Below are positions 40,502 through 40,743 of a stretch of DNA of 40,743 nucleotides, one piece after another. The DNA comes from Brasilonema sp. CT11. GTDB lineage: Bacteria; Cyanobacteriota; Cyanobacteriia; Cyanobacteriales; Nostocaceae. Position 1 is the stretch's first letter. Every line of letters starts with the position of its first letter. The translations under genes and the position numbers were made by a program. The notes under the pieces were generated by a model. It ran no database searches, was not told the DNA's origin, and saw nothing but the letters and a program-made list of their open reading frames with translations. The stretch is taken from the NCBI RefSeq assembly GCF_017982655.1, contig NZ_JABXYX010000068.1, positions 1-40,743 on the forward strand, given 5' to 3'.

Positions 40502-40743
<242 letters not shown>

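Overview
The window reads as chromosomal DNA of a filamentous, probably heterocyst-forming cyanobacterium. It has many HIP1-type GCGATCGC octamers, a carboxysome ccmP gene, a helical carotenoid protein (an OCP N-terminal-domain paralogue), a DUF6335 protein, large nSTAND-WD40 and ROCO receptors, and many short palindromic repeats and MITE-like elements between genes. The genus cannot be fixed from sequence alone.

Layout. (1) 1-553: 5' part of a Xaa-Pro aminopeptidase gene on the minus strand. (2) 978-8291: a plus-strand signalling/conflict island. It holds an AhpD-fold protein that lost both redox cysteines, a GAF-class III nucleotide cyclase overlapping it by 4 nt, a DUF4231/SLATT-like two-TM protein 3 nt later, and then a TIR-DUF4062-like protein whose stop overlaps the start of an nSTAND1 ATPase with ten near-identical WD40 repeats. 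(3) 8502-9169: SemiSWEET transporter and a duplicated structured repeat. (4) 9170-12847: an exported M28 peptidase diverging from a three-gene envelope module of probable metal (copper-like) function. (5) 12958-21107: GalE, an unknown membrane protein, an ABC exporter, a sugar-phosphate transferase, SurE and an acyltransferase, in part a surface-polysaccharide neighbourhood. (6) 21387-24744: an IS701-like transposase scar followed by a ROCO protein (LRR-Roc-COR plus a C-terminal helical module). (7) 24745-27650: a MITE-like element, a strong consensus promoter with a long leader, and a beta-helix protein whose C-terminal cap is stranded out of frame. (8) 27652-37893: a stress/redox group of helical carotenoid protein, SDR pseudogene, DUF6335, PfpI-ferritin-like fusion, SRPBCC, LEA-like secreted protein, Zn alcohol/formaldehyde dehydrogenase, Tat-exported glucose-fructose oxidoreductase-like protein, cupin and Tat-exported flavin amine oxidase. 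(9) 38082-40445: carboxysome CcmP, pentapeptide-repeat protein and ADP-ribosylglycohydrolase. (10) Right edge: the 3' remnant of an SDR gene cut by an IS5-like element whose transposase runs out of the window.

The best candidate for an undescribed system is 978-8291. A nucleotide cyclase tightly coupled to a two-TM SLATT-like protein has the architecture of a cyclic-nucleotide-triggered membrane effector (Pycsar/CBASS-like logic), next to a TIR/nSTAND pair typical of NLR-like immunity. The ROCO gene at 21565 is a second receptor-like protein. In both the WD40 and LRR arrays, neighbouring repeats are nearly identical in framework and differ mainly at exposed, ligand-facing positions. No rRNA, tRNA or CRISPR array was recognised.
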